This document shows positions 35,073 to 44,280 of a stretch of DNA of 64,000 nt, in pieces. The notes beneath the pieces were generated by a model, which ran no database searches, was not told where the DNA came from, and was given only the letters and a program-made list of their open reading frames with translations. The position numbers and the translations under genes are program-made. Within the stretch, counting starts at the first letter, position 1. The number at the start of each line of letters is the position of its first letter. This DNA is from an uncultured Woeseia sp. (lineage in GTDB: Bacteria; Pseudomonadota; Gammaproteobacteria; Steroidobacterales; Woeseiaceae). The stretch spans positions 1 through 64,000 of the forward strand of contig CAJWFK010000014.1 of the NCBI GenBank assembly GCA_913031125.1. The letters are read 5' to 3'.

Positions 35073-35954
35073 ATGAATAATAACGTTATCATTACATGTG
35101 CAGTGACTGGGGCTGGTGATACTGTTGGTAAACACCCTGGTGTCCCCGTGACGCCGGAGAGCGTTGCTGAGGCAGCTATATCCGCGGCAAAGGCCGGAGC
35201 GGCAATTGCCCATATTCATGTTCGAGACCCAGAGACTGGCCAGGGTAGCCGAGATCTGGAACTTTTTCGCCAAGCGGTGGAATTGGTCAGGGCAAGCGAT
35301 ACAGATGTCGTCATTAATTTGACTGCCGGTATGGGCGGCACCTGGTTTCCGAGTGAAGAAGACCCTGCAATGCCCGGTCCAGGTACTGACAATATAGGTC
35401 CCGATGAAAGACTTGCGCATGTTGAGGCCCTGAGGCCAGAAATCTGTAGCCTCGATTGTGGAACGATGAACTTTGGCGATAATGAGATATATATCAGTAC
35501 GCCGCAGTGTCTGAGACGCCAGGCTGAATTAATCCAGCAATGGGGTGTAAAGCCGGAGATGGAAGTATTCGAACTTGGACATATTCGGTTTGCGCAGCAG
35601 TTAATTGATGAAGGATTAATTGACAGCCCGCCACTGTTTCAAATATGCCTTGGTATTCCTTGGGGAGCGCCGTCAGACACAAATAGCATGATGGCCATGC
35701 GAAATGCGCTTCCGGCTGGTTCAAATTGGGCTGCTTTTGGTATTTCACGTATGGAAATGCCGATGGTCGCTCAGGCAGTGATTTTGGGTGGACATGTACG
35801 AGTAGGACTTGAAGATAATATTTATCTTGATAGGGGTGTATTAGCGACAAACGCCCAGTTGGTTGAGCGAGCAGTGGAGATTATTGAACGGCTGGGCGCC
35901 AGAGTGGTGGGTCCGGATGAAGCTCGTGAACAGCTCGGTTTGCGCAAGAATTGA
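35073..35954 (+). CDS. Beta-keto acid cleavage enzyme (BKACE), probable 3-dehydrocarnitine cleavage
   Basis: A 293-residue zinc-dependent TIM-barrel enzyme of the 3-keto-5-aminohexanoate cleavage (BKACE, formerly DUF849) family. The start [24 protein letters not shown] is typical; zinc-ligand histidines are in [11 protein letters not shown], and a catalytic Glu is in the MEVFELGHI region. The family condenses a beta-keto acid with acetyl-CoA, giving a new acyl-CoA and acetoacetate. Beside an L-carnitine dehydrogenase and a BCCT transporter, 3-dehydrocarnitine is the natural substrate, giving betainyl-CoA and acetoacetate. RBS AGAGGGGAAAA precedes the ATG. Confidence 0.88.
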   Translation: MNNNVIITCAVTGAGDTVGKHPGVPVTPESVAEAAISAAKAGAAIAHIHVRDPETGQGSRDLELFRQAVELVRASDTDVVINLTAGMGGTWFPSEEDPAMPGPGTDNIGPDERLAHVEALRPEICSLDCGTMNFGDNEIYISTPQCLRRQAELIQQWGVKPEMEVFELGHIRFAQQLIDEGLIDSPPLFQICLGIPWGAPSDTNSMMAMRNALPAGSNWAAFGISRMEMPMVAQAVILGGHVRVGLEDNIYLDRGVLATNAQLVERAVEIIERLGARVVGPDEAREQLGLRKN

Positions 35955-35960
35955 TTGAGA

Positions 35961-37460
35961 ATGAAAGACCGGAAAATAGATAAGGCGGTATTTTTTACGG
36001 CAACGATCGTTGTTTTAGCTGTCTGTGTGCCCTTAGGACTGATGCCTGAGCGTGCTGGGCCGGCAGTCGAACAATTGTATAATTGGATAGCCTCAAATCT
36101 GGGTATTTTTTACCAATTATTCGGCATTGGTACCATTCTCTATTTGGCGTGGCTGAGTTTCGGACGATATGGTCATATTCGACTAGGTGGTTCGGAAGAG
36201 CGCCCCGATTTTTCCACATTTTCCTGGGCAGGAATGCTTTTTTGTGCAGGGACTGGTGCGTCACTTCTAGTATGGGCAAGCGTCGAATGGGCTTTTTACA
36301 TTGATGCACCCCCTTTTGGTGCCGAACCAAGGACAGCTGAAGCGATATCATGGGCATCTGCCTATGGTCCGTTTCATTGGGGGATCACTGCATGGTGCTT
36401 GTATGCGTTACCGACAGTGGCAATCGCATACCCGTTTTACGTCAAGAATGTCCCTCATTTAGGTGGTAGCACAGCACTGCATTCTATTCTCGGACCATCC
36501 GGACCCAGTAGCTGGGCTGGCCGTGCAGTGGATTTAGCAATCATGATTGCATTGATTGGCGGTGCGGGCACTTCCTTGGGGGTAATTGCGCCTACCGTTG
36601 CTGCTAGTATTGCTCAATTGATAGGTGTACAAACTTCGTTTGCGTTAGAGCTGGCCGTCATGTTGTTTTGTATAGGGTTATTCGCTGTCAGTGTGTTCCT
36701 TGGTATCCAAAAGGGAATCAGGCGCCTAAGTGATATCAACGTTTGCCTAGTGCTCGTTTTGATGGCGTATATCCTAATAGTTGGCCCAACTCTGTTTATT
36801 CTCAAAGCTAGTACTGACACGCTTGGTTTTATGCTCTCAAATTTCGTGCGGATGATGTCATGGACAGATCCGATCGATAACACAGGATTTGTTGAGTCAT
36901 GGACCATTTTTTACTGGGCATGGTGGATTGCGTTTGCGCCGGCGGTAGGAATATTCATAACCCGAATTTCCCGGGGCAGAACAATTCGTCAGGTAATACT
37001 ATCCATGATTTTCTTCGGTACGCTGGGTTCTTGGGTGTATTACTTCATTATGGGCAATTATTCTTTGTCACTCGAATTAGAAAACATCATTTCCGTAACC
37101 GGCAGCCTGGCGGAACATGGAATGTATGTGACTGTTGCAAATGTATTGGCAACACTTCCATTTGGGGCGTTAACGCTTTCGCTTTTCGCTGTCGTTAGTA
37201 TCATTTCGGTAGCGACAACCTATGATTCAGCTTCCTATACCTTAGCCTCCGCAGCGACTTCAGAGCTCAAGGAAGGGGAGAATCCGGCGCGTTGGAATCG
37301 GGTTTTTTGGGCGACAATGCTTGGAATGCTGCCAATATTTATGATGTTTGTGGGCGGATTGCCGGTAATCCGTTCAGGTGTTTTGATCGCATCCCTGCCT
37401 CTTCTGATTGTAGGTGTAGCAATGGTAATCGCACTGACAAAATCATTAAGACAACACTGA
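35961..37460 (+). CDS. BCCT-family transporter (betaine/carnitine/choline)
   Basis: About 499 residues with twelve predicted transmembrane helices. The family's Trp-rich segment is VESWTIFYWAWWIAFAPAVGIFITRISRGRTIRQVI, with the earlier GPFHWGITAWCLYAL and GAGTSLGVIAPTVA signatures. These form the aromatic box for trimethylammonium groups. It lacks the long C-terminal osmosensing tail of BetP-like members, fitting a catabolic uptake role. ATG 35961 is preferred over an in-frame TTG at 35955. It begins six bases after the BKACE stop, so the two form an operon. Confidence 0.9.
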   Translation: MKDRKIDKAVFFTATIVVLAVCVPLGLMPERAGPAVEQLYNWIASNLGIFYQLFGIGTILYLAWLSFGRYGHIRLGGSEERPDFSTFSWAGMLFCAGTGASLLVWASVEWAFYIDAPPFGAEPRTAEAISWASAYGPFHWGITAWCLYALPTVAIAYPFYVKNVPHLGGSTALHSILGPSGPSSWAGRAVDLAIMIALIGGAGTSLGVIAPTVAASIAQLIGVQTSFALELAVMLFCIGLFAVSVFLGIQKGIRRLSDINVCLVLVLMAYILIVGPTLFILKASTDTLGFMLSNFVRMMSWTDPIDNTGFVESWTIFYWAWWIAFAPAVGIFITRISRGRTIRQVILSMIFFGTLGSWVYYFIMGNYSLSLELENIISVTGSLAEHGMYVTVANVLATLPFGALTLSLFAVVSIISVATTYDSASYTLASAATSELKEGENPARWNRVFWATMLGMLPIFMMFVGGLPVIRSGVLIASLPLLIVGVAMVIALTKSLRQH

Positions 37461-37482
37461 AATCACCATATAGTTTTCTTAA

Positions 37483-38445
37483 TTATTCAGAATTTATTTC
37501 TTCGAGTGCATTCCGAATTGCGACGAGTCCTTGGTCACGCTGGCGATTAAGCGTTGCATAATCAGAATCGCCCGCTTGTCTATCCGTCCCTTCAATCAGG
37601 CGCTCACGAAGCTCTGGCGTTAAATCGGGTGCTTCAAGCCTCGACCATGGAAGTTTTAATGCCGGTCCGAACTGGTCCAGACAATAAGCCATGCCTCCTT
37701 CTCCACCGCCAATGTGGTAAGTCAGGCATGGTCCCATCATTGCCCACCTTGGACCTGGACCGTTAACGATGGCGAAATCGATATCCTCAACTGTCGCTTC
37801 ATCATTAGTAATCATATGCAAAGCCTCGCGCCAGACTGCTTCCTGGAGTCTGGTAGCAATAAATCCAGGGATTTCTCGTTTCAGCACCAGGGGTGCTTTA
37901 CCGGCTACTTTGTAAAAGTCAGCGAGCCATTGTATTGCAACAGGATCTGTAGCTTCTCCACCAACGATTTCGACTAGCGGAAGCAGGTACGGAGGGTTAA
38001 ATGGGTGTCCAACAACAGTTCGCCCTGGTGTTTGGCATTGTGACTGTATGTCTGTCATCTGTAATCCCGACGTGCTTGACGCAATGACAATATGATCTGG
38101 AACTAACCGACCCAGTTTTTCATAAAGAACCTGCTTTAATTGAATATCTTCCGGAGCGCTCTCCTGCACGAAATCCGCTGTTCGAGCGGCTTCGGCGAGA
38201 TCACTTGTGCAATGCAGGTTTTTTATTGACGCACCCTCTGCCAAGCCTAGTGCTTCCAGGCTGAGCCACGCAGTGTCAATCAAGGAACGTAGCGATGGCT
38301 CTTCGTTAGGCGCATGAAGGTAGCTGGTCACGTTATAACCCTGGGCAAGAAAGTAGGCTGCCCACCCAGCACCAATCGGACCGGCCCCGATACAGCAAAT
38401 GTTTTTTACATTGGAAGGGTTGATGCCATTAAAGCTTGTCGTCAT
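37483..38445 (-). CDS. lcdH: L-carnitine dehydrogenase (3-hydroxyacyl-CoA dehydrogenase family)
   Basis: About 320 residues from the ATG at 38445, which has AAGGTAA upstream and sits one base after the CaiD-like stop. The NAD-binding site is ICCIGAGPIGAGWAAYFLAQG. SSTSGLQMTDIQ and VVGHPFNPPYLLPLVEIVGG are the 3-hydroxyacyl-CoA dehydrogenase core. The stretch GPGPRWAMMGPCLTYHIGGGEGGM followed by QFGPALKLPW is characteristic of L-carnitine dehydrogenases. It oxidises L-carnitine to 3-dehydrocarnitine, the substrate of the BKACE next door. Some homologues carry a C-terminal thioesterase fusion; this one does not. Confidence 0.87.
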   Translation of the reverse strand: MTTSFNGINPSNVKNICCIGAGPIGAGWAAYFLAQGYNVTSYLHAPNEEPSLRSLIDTAWLSLEALGLAEGASIKNLHCTSDLAEAARTADFVQESAPEDIQLKQVLYEKLGRLVPDHIVIASSTSGLQMTDIQSQCQTPGRTVVGHPFNPPYLLPLVEIVGGEATDPVAIQWLADFYKVAGKAPLVLKREIPGFIATRLQEAVWREALHMITNDEATVEDIDFAIVNGPGPRWAMMGPCLTYHIGGGEGGMAYCLDQFGPALKLPWSRLEAPDLTPELRERLIEGTDRQAGDSDYATLNRQRDQGLVAIRNALEEINSE

Positions 38446-38446
38446 G

Positions 38447-39247
38447 TTATTTACCTTTGAAGTCCGCATCACGTTTTTCGACAAATGCATTGACCCCTTC
38501 ATTAGCATCGTCGGACTGCAGCATTTGTCGATAGATGGGCAGGTCAGCGGTACGTATAGTTTGGAATGCTTCCTGTATCGTGTCGCCTTCTATCGCTCTT
38601 AGTAACTCCTTTACAGATTGCAGCGCAATAGGAGCGACGCCACCCAACTGGGTGGCCCACGCCATCGCAGTGTTCATCAGGTCCTCTTTAGGTACGACTT
38701 TATTGACTAGCCCAAACGCTGCGGCATCCTGTGCTGACATGCGCTCACCTAACAGATACATTTCCATTGCCTTGTTATACGGGAGTCGCCGATGCAGTCT
38801 TTGAATTGCACCGGCATCCGGGACCATACCAAGCGGCAGTTCTGGTAGTGAAAAGGTCACATGTTCGGAGGCAATCAAAAGGTCACAAGCCATTGCCAGT
38901 TCAAAACCACCCCCTATCACTATGCCATTTATCGCTGCAATAACCGGTTTATTTAGGTCCCACAATTCCGTCAAACCTGCAAAGCCACCCGGACCATAGT
39001 CATCTTCCCACCAGTTATCCATCTGTGCCTCACCTTGATCTAAGGCTTTTAAATCCCAGCCTGCAGAGAAAATCTTTTCTCCGGCACCTGTAATTATTCC
39101 GACCGATAAATCAGGGTCATCACGCAGAGTAATGAAGGCATCGCTAAGCATGCGACTTGTTTCCATATCAATTGCGTTCACTTTGGGTCGATCTAGGCAT
39201 ACGATGAGCACTCGGCCCTCGCGTGTAACTTTAACGGCTTCTTGCAT
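38447..39247 (-). CDS. caiD: Carnitinyl-CoA dehydratase / crotonobetainyl-CoA hydratase (CaiD-like)
   Basis: A 266-residue crotonase that resembles E. coli CaiD from memory over its whole length: DRPKVNAIDMETS, TGAGEKIFSAGWDLKAL, YGPGGFAGLTELWDLNKPVIAAINGIVIGGGFELA, SLPELPLGMVPDAGAIQRL, and a C-terminal NAFVEKRDADFKGK. The two catalytic glutamates lie in GGFELA and LPELPLG. It hydrates crotonobetainyl-CoA to L-carnitinyl-CoA. GAGGAAG is placed well before the ATG. It is followed after one base by the carnitine dehydrogenase gene. Confidence 0.82.
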   Translation of the reverse strand: MQEAVKVTREGRVLIVCLDRPKVNAIDMETSRMLSDAFITLRDDPDLSVGIITGAGEKIFSAGWDLKALDQGEAQMDNWWEDDYGPGGFAGLTELWDLNKPVIAAINGIVIGGGFELAMACDLLIASEHVTFSLPELPLGMVPDAGAIQRLHRRLPYNKAMEMYLLGERMSAQDAAAFGLVNKVVPKEDLMNTAMAWATQLGGVAPIALQSVKELLRAIEGDTIQEAFQTIRTADLPIYRQMLQSDDANEGVNAFVEKRDADFKGK

Positions 39248-39384
39248 GACAACTTCCTCGATACTAAATTCAAACGGATTTATGACCGCCGCCCAATATA
39301 CAGCTAATATTGCGGATATCGAATTCCTTTAAATTTGTTCCAAAAATAGCAACAATTCACAACTGGGATCAGGAATAGCATAAC

Positions 39385-41490
39385 TTGAGTCAATCAATAC
39401 AGAATTTGCAGCGTCTCTTATCTCCAAAAAGTATCGCCTTTGTGGGCGGCACTGTTGCAGAAATGGCGATTAAACCGAATGTCACATTAGGCTATGGTGG
39501 GGAAATTTGGCCGGTGCATCCTACTCGGACTGAAATCGCTGGCTTTCAATGCTATTCCTCAATTGACGATTTACCACATGCACCAGATGCGGCTTTTATA
39601 GGTGTCAAACGCGAACTGACTATCGAAATTGTGGGGAAACTTTCGGAGGCAGGGGCCGGTGGCTGTGTCTGTTATGCGGCCGGTTTTTCAGAAATGGGGG
39701 GAGAGGGACAGCAGCTCCAAGAGCAGCTCGTGAGGGCAGCAGGAACTATGCCACTGGTCGGGCCTAATTGCTTTGGTGTCATTAACTATGTGGAAAAATG
39801 TTGTTTGTGGCCTTATTTATTTGGCGGAGAGCCAGTTGAACGAGGGGTCGCATTGATTTCCCAGAGTGGAAACATTGCGATGAACCTTACGATGAATAAA
39901 CGGTCGGTGAACTTCACTCACGTTATTTGTGCAGGCAACCAAGCGGTTTCCGGACCTGCGGATTACATAGATGCATTGTTGCAGGACGATCGGGTAGCGG
40001 CTATCGGAATGTACATTGAAGGTATCGATGATATCGAACACTTTAGTCGGTCGGCGCTACGGGCGATTGAGTGCGGTATACCGATTATTGCTCTAAAAGT
40101 TGGCAAGACCGCAGCCAGTGCGGAAGTGTCTAGTAGTCATACAAGTTCATTAACCGGCTCAGATGTGTTATTTGATGCTTTGTTCGATCGGCTCGGGATT
40201 ATTCGCGTTAATTCGCTAAACGCACTACTGGAAACTTTAAAAGCACTTGAACTCAGTAAACCTCTCAATGGCCGAAATATTTTCACTTTGTCATGTTCTG
40301 GTGGCGAGGCTGCGATTATTGCGGATGTGGTTGATGAGTATGGCCTAGAGACGCGACCTTTTTCAGCAAGCCAAATAGTAAATCTAGAGGCTCAATTTCC
40401 AAATTACGTAACGGTTTCCAATCCATTCGACTACAACACATCAGTATGGGGAGACCAGGCTGCTCAGGAACGTTGTTTTACCGAAGCGATGAAAGGTGAT
40501 CATGATGCGGCCGTGCTGATTTATGATCATCCAACGATCAACGCGCGCGAAGTGGATGAATGGGTGATGGCACTGGATGCATTTATTGCTGCTCATCACA
40601 GTACCGGAATGCCGGCGTTTGTAATTTGTACGATTAGTGAATTGATGTCACAGGATATGCGGGAGAAGCTGATCAAAAGTGGAGTAGTGCCACTTATGGG
40701 GTTAGATGATGGGCTATTTGCGATATCAGCGGTCATGAAATATCGCGAATTTTTTGATCGGTCCGATAACATGAAAAACCTTCCATTATTTGCGACGACT
40801 AACCTGGGTAAGGGACACCAGTTGACTGTTCTTGACGAGTCACAGAGCAAGGCCCAACTGCGTGATTTTGGGATGGTGGTCCCGGAAGGCGAGGTAGGTT
40901 CTTCTGAGCAGGTATGCGAGCTAGCGGAGCGTATTGGATATCCGGTTGTCGTCAAGGCATGTGGTGAGCAATTTCTCCATAAGTCGGATTTAGGCGCGGT
41001 GTGTCTTAATCTGAGCTCTCCTGAAGAGGTTAGGCAAGCTGTTTTGGAAATGTCTGACTCCGTTGCGGCAAGTGGTTTTCAAGTAAACCGGTTTCTTGTT
41101 GAAAAAATGACCACGGGAGCCGTGGCTGAGTTAATTATAGGTATCAAGCGAGATGACCAGTTTGGTCCTGCTTTAGTCATCGGGGCAGGCGGTCTCTTGG
41201 TTGAGCTGATCGCTGATAGCGAAAGTTTGTTGCTCCCGACTACCCGCGCTGCGGTTACTGAAGCTTTACACTCCCTTTCCGTGTCAAAATTGATAAGGGG
41301 CTATCGCGGCAATCCGGTTGGTGATATGAATGCAATCATTGATGCTGTACTTTCGGTTGCAAAATTTGCCGAAGACCACTGGGAAAGTCTGGTCGAACTG
41401 GACATTAATCCATTGCTGGTGTTGCCAGAAGGTGAGGGTGTCGTAGCAGCGGACGCGTTAATTAGTTTTTACTCTGAGGATCAGTCGTGA
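39385..41490 (+). CDS. NDP-forming acyl-CoA ligase (acetate-CoA ligase family)
   Basis: 701 residues. N-terminal CoA-binding domain (SPKSIAFVGGTV), succinyl-CoA-synthetase-like ligase domains with the probable phospho-His in VSSSHTSSLTGSD, and a C-terminal ATP-grasp domain (VVKACGEQFLHKSDLGAVCLNL, VGDMNAIIDAVLSVAKF, ELDINPLLVLPEG). Family enzymes couple ATP to ADP with acyl-CoA formation. The neighbours suggest gamma-butyrobetaine, crotonobetaine or carnitine as the acid, doing the work of CaiC. Start TTG 39385; the next gene overlaps its stop by four bases. Confidence 0.88.
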   Translation: MSQSIQNLQRLLSPKSIAFVGGTVAEMAIKPNVTLGYGGEIWPVHPTRTEIAGFQCYSSIDDLPHAPDAAFIGVKRELTIEIVGKLSEAGAGGCVCYAAGFSEMGGEGQQLQEQLVRAAGTMPLVGPNCFGVINYVEKCCLWPYLFGGEPVERGVALISQSGNIAMNLTMNKRSVNFTHVICAGNQAVSGPADYIDALLQDDRVAAIGMYIEGIDDIEHFSRSALRAIECGIPIIALKVGKTAASAEVSSSHTSSLTGSDVLFDALFDRLGIIRVNSLNALLETLKALELSKPLNGRNIFTLSCSGGEAAIIADVVDEYGLETRPFSASQIVNLEAQFPNYVTVSNPFDYNTSVWGDQAAQERCFTEAMKGDHDAAVLIYDHPTINAREVDEWVMALDAFIAAHHSTGMPAFVICTISELMSQDMREKLIKSGVVPLMGLDDGLFAISAVMKYREFFDRSDNMKNLPLFATTNLGKGHQLTVLDESQSKAQLRDFGMVVPEGEVGSSEQVCELAERIGYPVVVKACGEQFLHKSDLGAVCLNLSSPEEVRQAVLEMSDSVAASGFQVNRFLVEKMTTGAVAELIIGIKRDDQFGPALVIGAGGLLVELIADSESLLLPTTRAAVTEALHSLSVSKLIRGYRGNPVGDMNAIIDAVLSVAKFAEDHWESLVELDINPLLVLPEGEGVVAADALISFYSEDQS

Positions 41491-42647
41491 ATTATCAGCT
41501 TACCGAAGAACAAACTATGCTACTGGATTCGATTCAGGCTTTTCTTGAAACTGAAATCTATCCTTATGAGACTGAAGCTGATCGTGCCGGTGCGGTGCCT
41601 GAGGAAAGGGGAGAACGCATCAAGGCGAAGGCAATCGAAATGGGTTTTTACGCGGCTAATTTACCCGAGTCTGTTGGTGGTGGAGGGCTAGATTACACAA
41701 CGATGGGTCTTTTTGAACGCGAACTGGGAAAGGCGAGCTATGGTTTGGCGGCACATATCGCGAGACCAACGGAACTTCTTTTGGCGTGTGAAGGAGAACA
41801 GATCGAAAAATATCTGGCTCCTTGCGTTTCAGGTGAGAAACATGAGGTGTTTGCCCTCACTGAGCCAGGTGCAGGTTCTGACATCATGTCTATGAAGACT
41901 AATGCCATACAGGATGGTGACGACTTTGTTATTAACGGCGCCAAGCATTTTATCAGTACGCCCTGTGTACCGGACTTTGCCATTGTCTTTGCACAAACTG
42001 GCATTGACGAAACACCTAAAGGTCCGAGAAAACGCGTGAGTGCGTTTTTTGTAGACCAAGGGCAAACCGGATTCGATATAACCCTTGGACCATTAAGTGT
42101 AAGTCAGCGCGCCTACAGGACCTATCAGCTAAGTTTTGATGATTGTCGAGTTAGTAAGAACCAGATGCTGGGAGAGGAGGGTGAGGGTCTAGATCTTGCC
42201 AATAAATGGCTTTTTATGGGGCGAGTATGGGTAGGCGCACAAAGCTGTGGGAAGATGGAGAGATTACTCGATATGGCAACAGAATGGGCGGCCTCCCGAA
42301 AACAATTTGGTAAGACAATAGGGAAATTCCAGGGTACCTCGTTCAAATTGGCTGATATGGCGACAGAATTGCAGGCATCAGATTTACTGGTTATGCACGC
42401 ATGTGAGAAAGCCGATCAGGGGGTCATGACCTCTGACGATGCGGCAATGGCTAAGTTGTTTGCGTCCGAAGCACTCGGGCGCGCTGCGGACAACACAGTG
42501 CAAATTTTTGGAGGCATGGGTTTGATGGAGGAATTGCCGATTGAAAGAATGTGGAGAGATTCCAGAATCGAACGTATTTGGGATGGGACATCAGAAATAC
42601 AGCGACACATCATTTCACGGTCATTGCTGCGGCCGCATGAAGATTAA
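41487..42647 (+). CDS. Acyl-CoA dehydrogenase, candidate gamma-butyrobetainyl-CoA dehydrogenase
   Basis: A 386-residue acyl-CoA dehydrogenase with FALTEPGAGSDIMSMKTNA and FVINGAKHFISTPCVPD for FAD contact, and C-terminal FGGMGLMEELPIERMWRDSRIERIWDGTSEIQRHII. Start GTG overlaps the stop of the acyl-CoA ligase gene (GTGA), so the two proteins are translationally coupled and probably act in sequence. In context it would oxidise gamma-butyrobetainyl-CoA to crotonobetainyl-CoA, feeding the CaiD-like hydratase. CaiA works in the opposite direction in anaerobic enterics. The substrate is inference. Confidence 0.88.
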   Translation: MNYQLTEEQTMLLDSIQAFLETEIYPYETEADRAGAVPEERGERIKAKAIEMGFYAANLPESVGGGGLDYTTMGLFERELGKASYGLAAHIARPTELLLACEGEQIEKYLAPCVSGEKHEVFALTEPGAGSDIMSMKTNAIQDGDDFVINGAKHFISTPCVPDFAIVFAQTGIDETPKGPRKRVSAFFVDQGQTGFDITLGPLSVSQRAYRTYQLSFDDCRVSKNQMLGEEGEGLDLANKWLFMGRVWVGAQSCGKMERLLDMATEWAASRKQFGKTIGKFQGTSFKLADMATELQASDLLVMHACEKADQGVMTSDDAAMAKLFASEALGRAADNTVQIFGGMGLMEELPIERMWRDSRIERIWDGTSEIQRHIISRSLLRPHED

Positions 42648-42715
42648 GGGTATTGTTCGGTTTCGGACTGAATTGCCACACGGTATTCATTACTAAATAA
42701 AAAGGAAAATAATGT

Positions 42716-43609
42716 ATGTGCGGGATTGTCGGTATCTATTTAAAAAATGAGGAGCTTAATTCCCAACTTGGTACCTTTCTTGCTGATATGTTGGTAGAAA
42801 TGAGTGACCGTGGCCCTGATAGTGCCGGTATTGCCCTGTACCGTGATCCTGTGTCGCAATCCAGTTGTAAGCTTACCCTTAATGTTGAGGGTAATTTCGA
42901 TTGGGCAAACCTGCAGGCAAGCATGTCTGGCTATTTAGGTTCCAACGTTACGCTAGAAATATTAGCCAGCCATGCGGTTGTTGTGGCTGCTTCGGATGGC
43001 ACGGCTTTGCAGGAGTGGCTCGGATCTGAGTATCCGGAACTTCGTGTGATGAGTGCGGGCTCAGCGATAGAAATCTATAAAGAAAAAGGACTGCCCAGAG
43101 ATTTTGTTAAGGACTTTGAGCTACATAATCTTAATGGCTCTCATGCGCTCGGACATACGCGCATGGCTACTGAAAGTGCTGTAACGACTGAACATTCCCA
43201 CCCATTTTCGACAGGCATGGACCTTTGCCTAGTGCATAACGGCTCTTTATCTAATCATAATCGGCTTCGTCAACAACTCATAAATGAAGGTGTGGACATT
43301 CAAACCGATAATGATAGCGAGGTGGCCGCTGCTTATTTGATGTGGAGACTGCGCGAAGGTGATGAGCTCGAAGAAGCGCTGGACCGAGCATTAATGGACC
43401 TTGACGGATTTTATACTTTTGCGATCGGCACCAAAGACGGGTTCGCCGTGCTTCGCGACCCAATTGCCTGTAAACCAGCGGTGATGGCAGAAACTGATGA
43501 CTGGGTAGCGATGTCTTCAGAATATAGGGCAATTGCGCAACTACCAGGCTCTGCAAATGCTCACGTTTGGGAGCCATCTCCAGCAACCGTTTATACCTGG
43601 GGCCATTAA
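42716..43609 (+). CDS. mgsA: N-methylglutamate synthase subunit A (class II glutamine amidotransferase; MgsA/GlxB-like)
   Basis: 297 residues starting MCGIVGIY, with Cys2 as the N-terminal nucleophile after Met removal. DRGPDSAGIALY, GHTRMATESAV, SHPFSTGMDLCLVHNGSLSNHNRLR and DNDSEVAAAYLMWRL are class II amidotransferase motifs. In the MgsABC complex this domain releases ammonia or methylamine from glutamine or gamma-glutamylmethylamide. RBS is AAAAGGAAAA. It is the first of four tightly packed genes. GlxB of rhizobia is the alternative name for the same family. Confidence 0.82.
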   Translation: MCGIVGIYLKNEELNSQLGTFLADMLVEMSDRGPDSAGIALYRDPVSQSSCKLTLNVEGNFDWANLQASMSGYLGSNVTLEILASHAVVVAASDGTALQEWLGSEYPELRVMSAGSAIEIYKEKGLPRDFVKDFELHNLNGSHALGHTRMATESAVTTEHSHPFSTGMDLCLVHNGSLSNHNRLRQQLINEGVDIQTDNDSEVAAAYLMWRLREGDELEEALDRALMDLDGFYTFAIGTKDGFAVLRDPIACKPAVMAETDDWVAMSSEYRAIAQLPGSANAHVWEPSPATVYTWGH

Positions 43610-44280
43610 TGAAGACTTTTGACTTGAATGTGGACCCTGTTCGTATGGTAAATCAGGAGTTACATGATTCTCCAGTTGGTGGATTCTCAATTAACAGCCC
43701 TGAGGGCCGGCATTGCATCGCCTGCGGTGTTGATGCGGAGATTGATGTAACAATTGATGGACATGTTGGATATTACTGCGCCGGAATGAATAAACTGGCT
43801 TCAATACAAATCGCTGGTAACGCTGGTCCTGGGGTTGCTGAGAATATGATGTCGGGCTCAGTGCGCATAAAAGGGAATGCGTCACAATATGCGGGCGCCT
43901 CTGCGCATGGTGGAACCTTAATCATTGAAGGGGATGCCAGCTCTCGTTGCGGTATCTCAATGAAAGGTGCTGATATCATTGTCATGGGGAGTGTTGGACA
44001 CATGAGTGCATTTATGGCCCAGTCAGGTCGCCTGGTTATTTGTGGTGACGCGGGTGACTACCTAGGTGATTCTATTTATGAGGCCGATATCTACATTCTT
44101 GGAGAAACCGGCGAGCTTGGTGTTGATTGCATCGAAAAGAAAATGACAGCAGAGCACCGTGACAGTTTGTCTGATTTGTTAATTGCAAACAAAATCGATC
44201 GCAGTGCAAAGGAATTTCGACGTTATGGCTCCGCTCGTAAGTTATATAACTTCAATATAGATCACGCTGATGACTACTGA
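43609..44280 (+). CDS. mgsB: N-methylglutamate synthase subunit B (GlxC/GltB3-like)
   Basis: About 223 residues from an ATG that overlaps the mgsA stop (TAATG). It has the glycine-rich beta-helix repeats of the glutamate synthase C-terminal (GXGXG) domain: AGNAGPGVAENMMSGSVRIKGNAS, AHGGTLIIEGDASSRCGISMKGADIIVMGSVGHMSAFMAQSGRLVICGDAG. In glutamate synthases this domain links the amidase and FMN domains. Here it is a separate subunit, as in Mgs and Glx systems. Confidence 0.85.
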   Translation: MKTFDLNVDPVRMVNQELHDSPVGGFSINSPEGRHCIACGVDAEIDVTIDGHVGYYCAGMNKLASIQIAGNAGPGVAENMMSGSVRIKGNASQYAGASAHGGTLIIEGDASSRCGISMKGADIIVMGSVGHMSAFMAQSGRLVICGDAGDYLGDSIYEADIYILGETGELGVDCIEKKMTAEHRDSLSDLLIANKIDRSAKEFRRYGSARKLYNFNIDHADDY

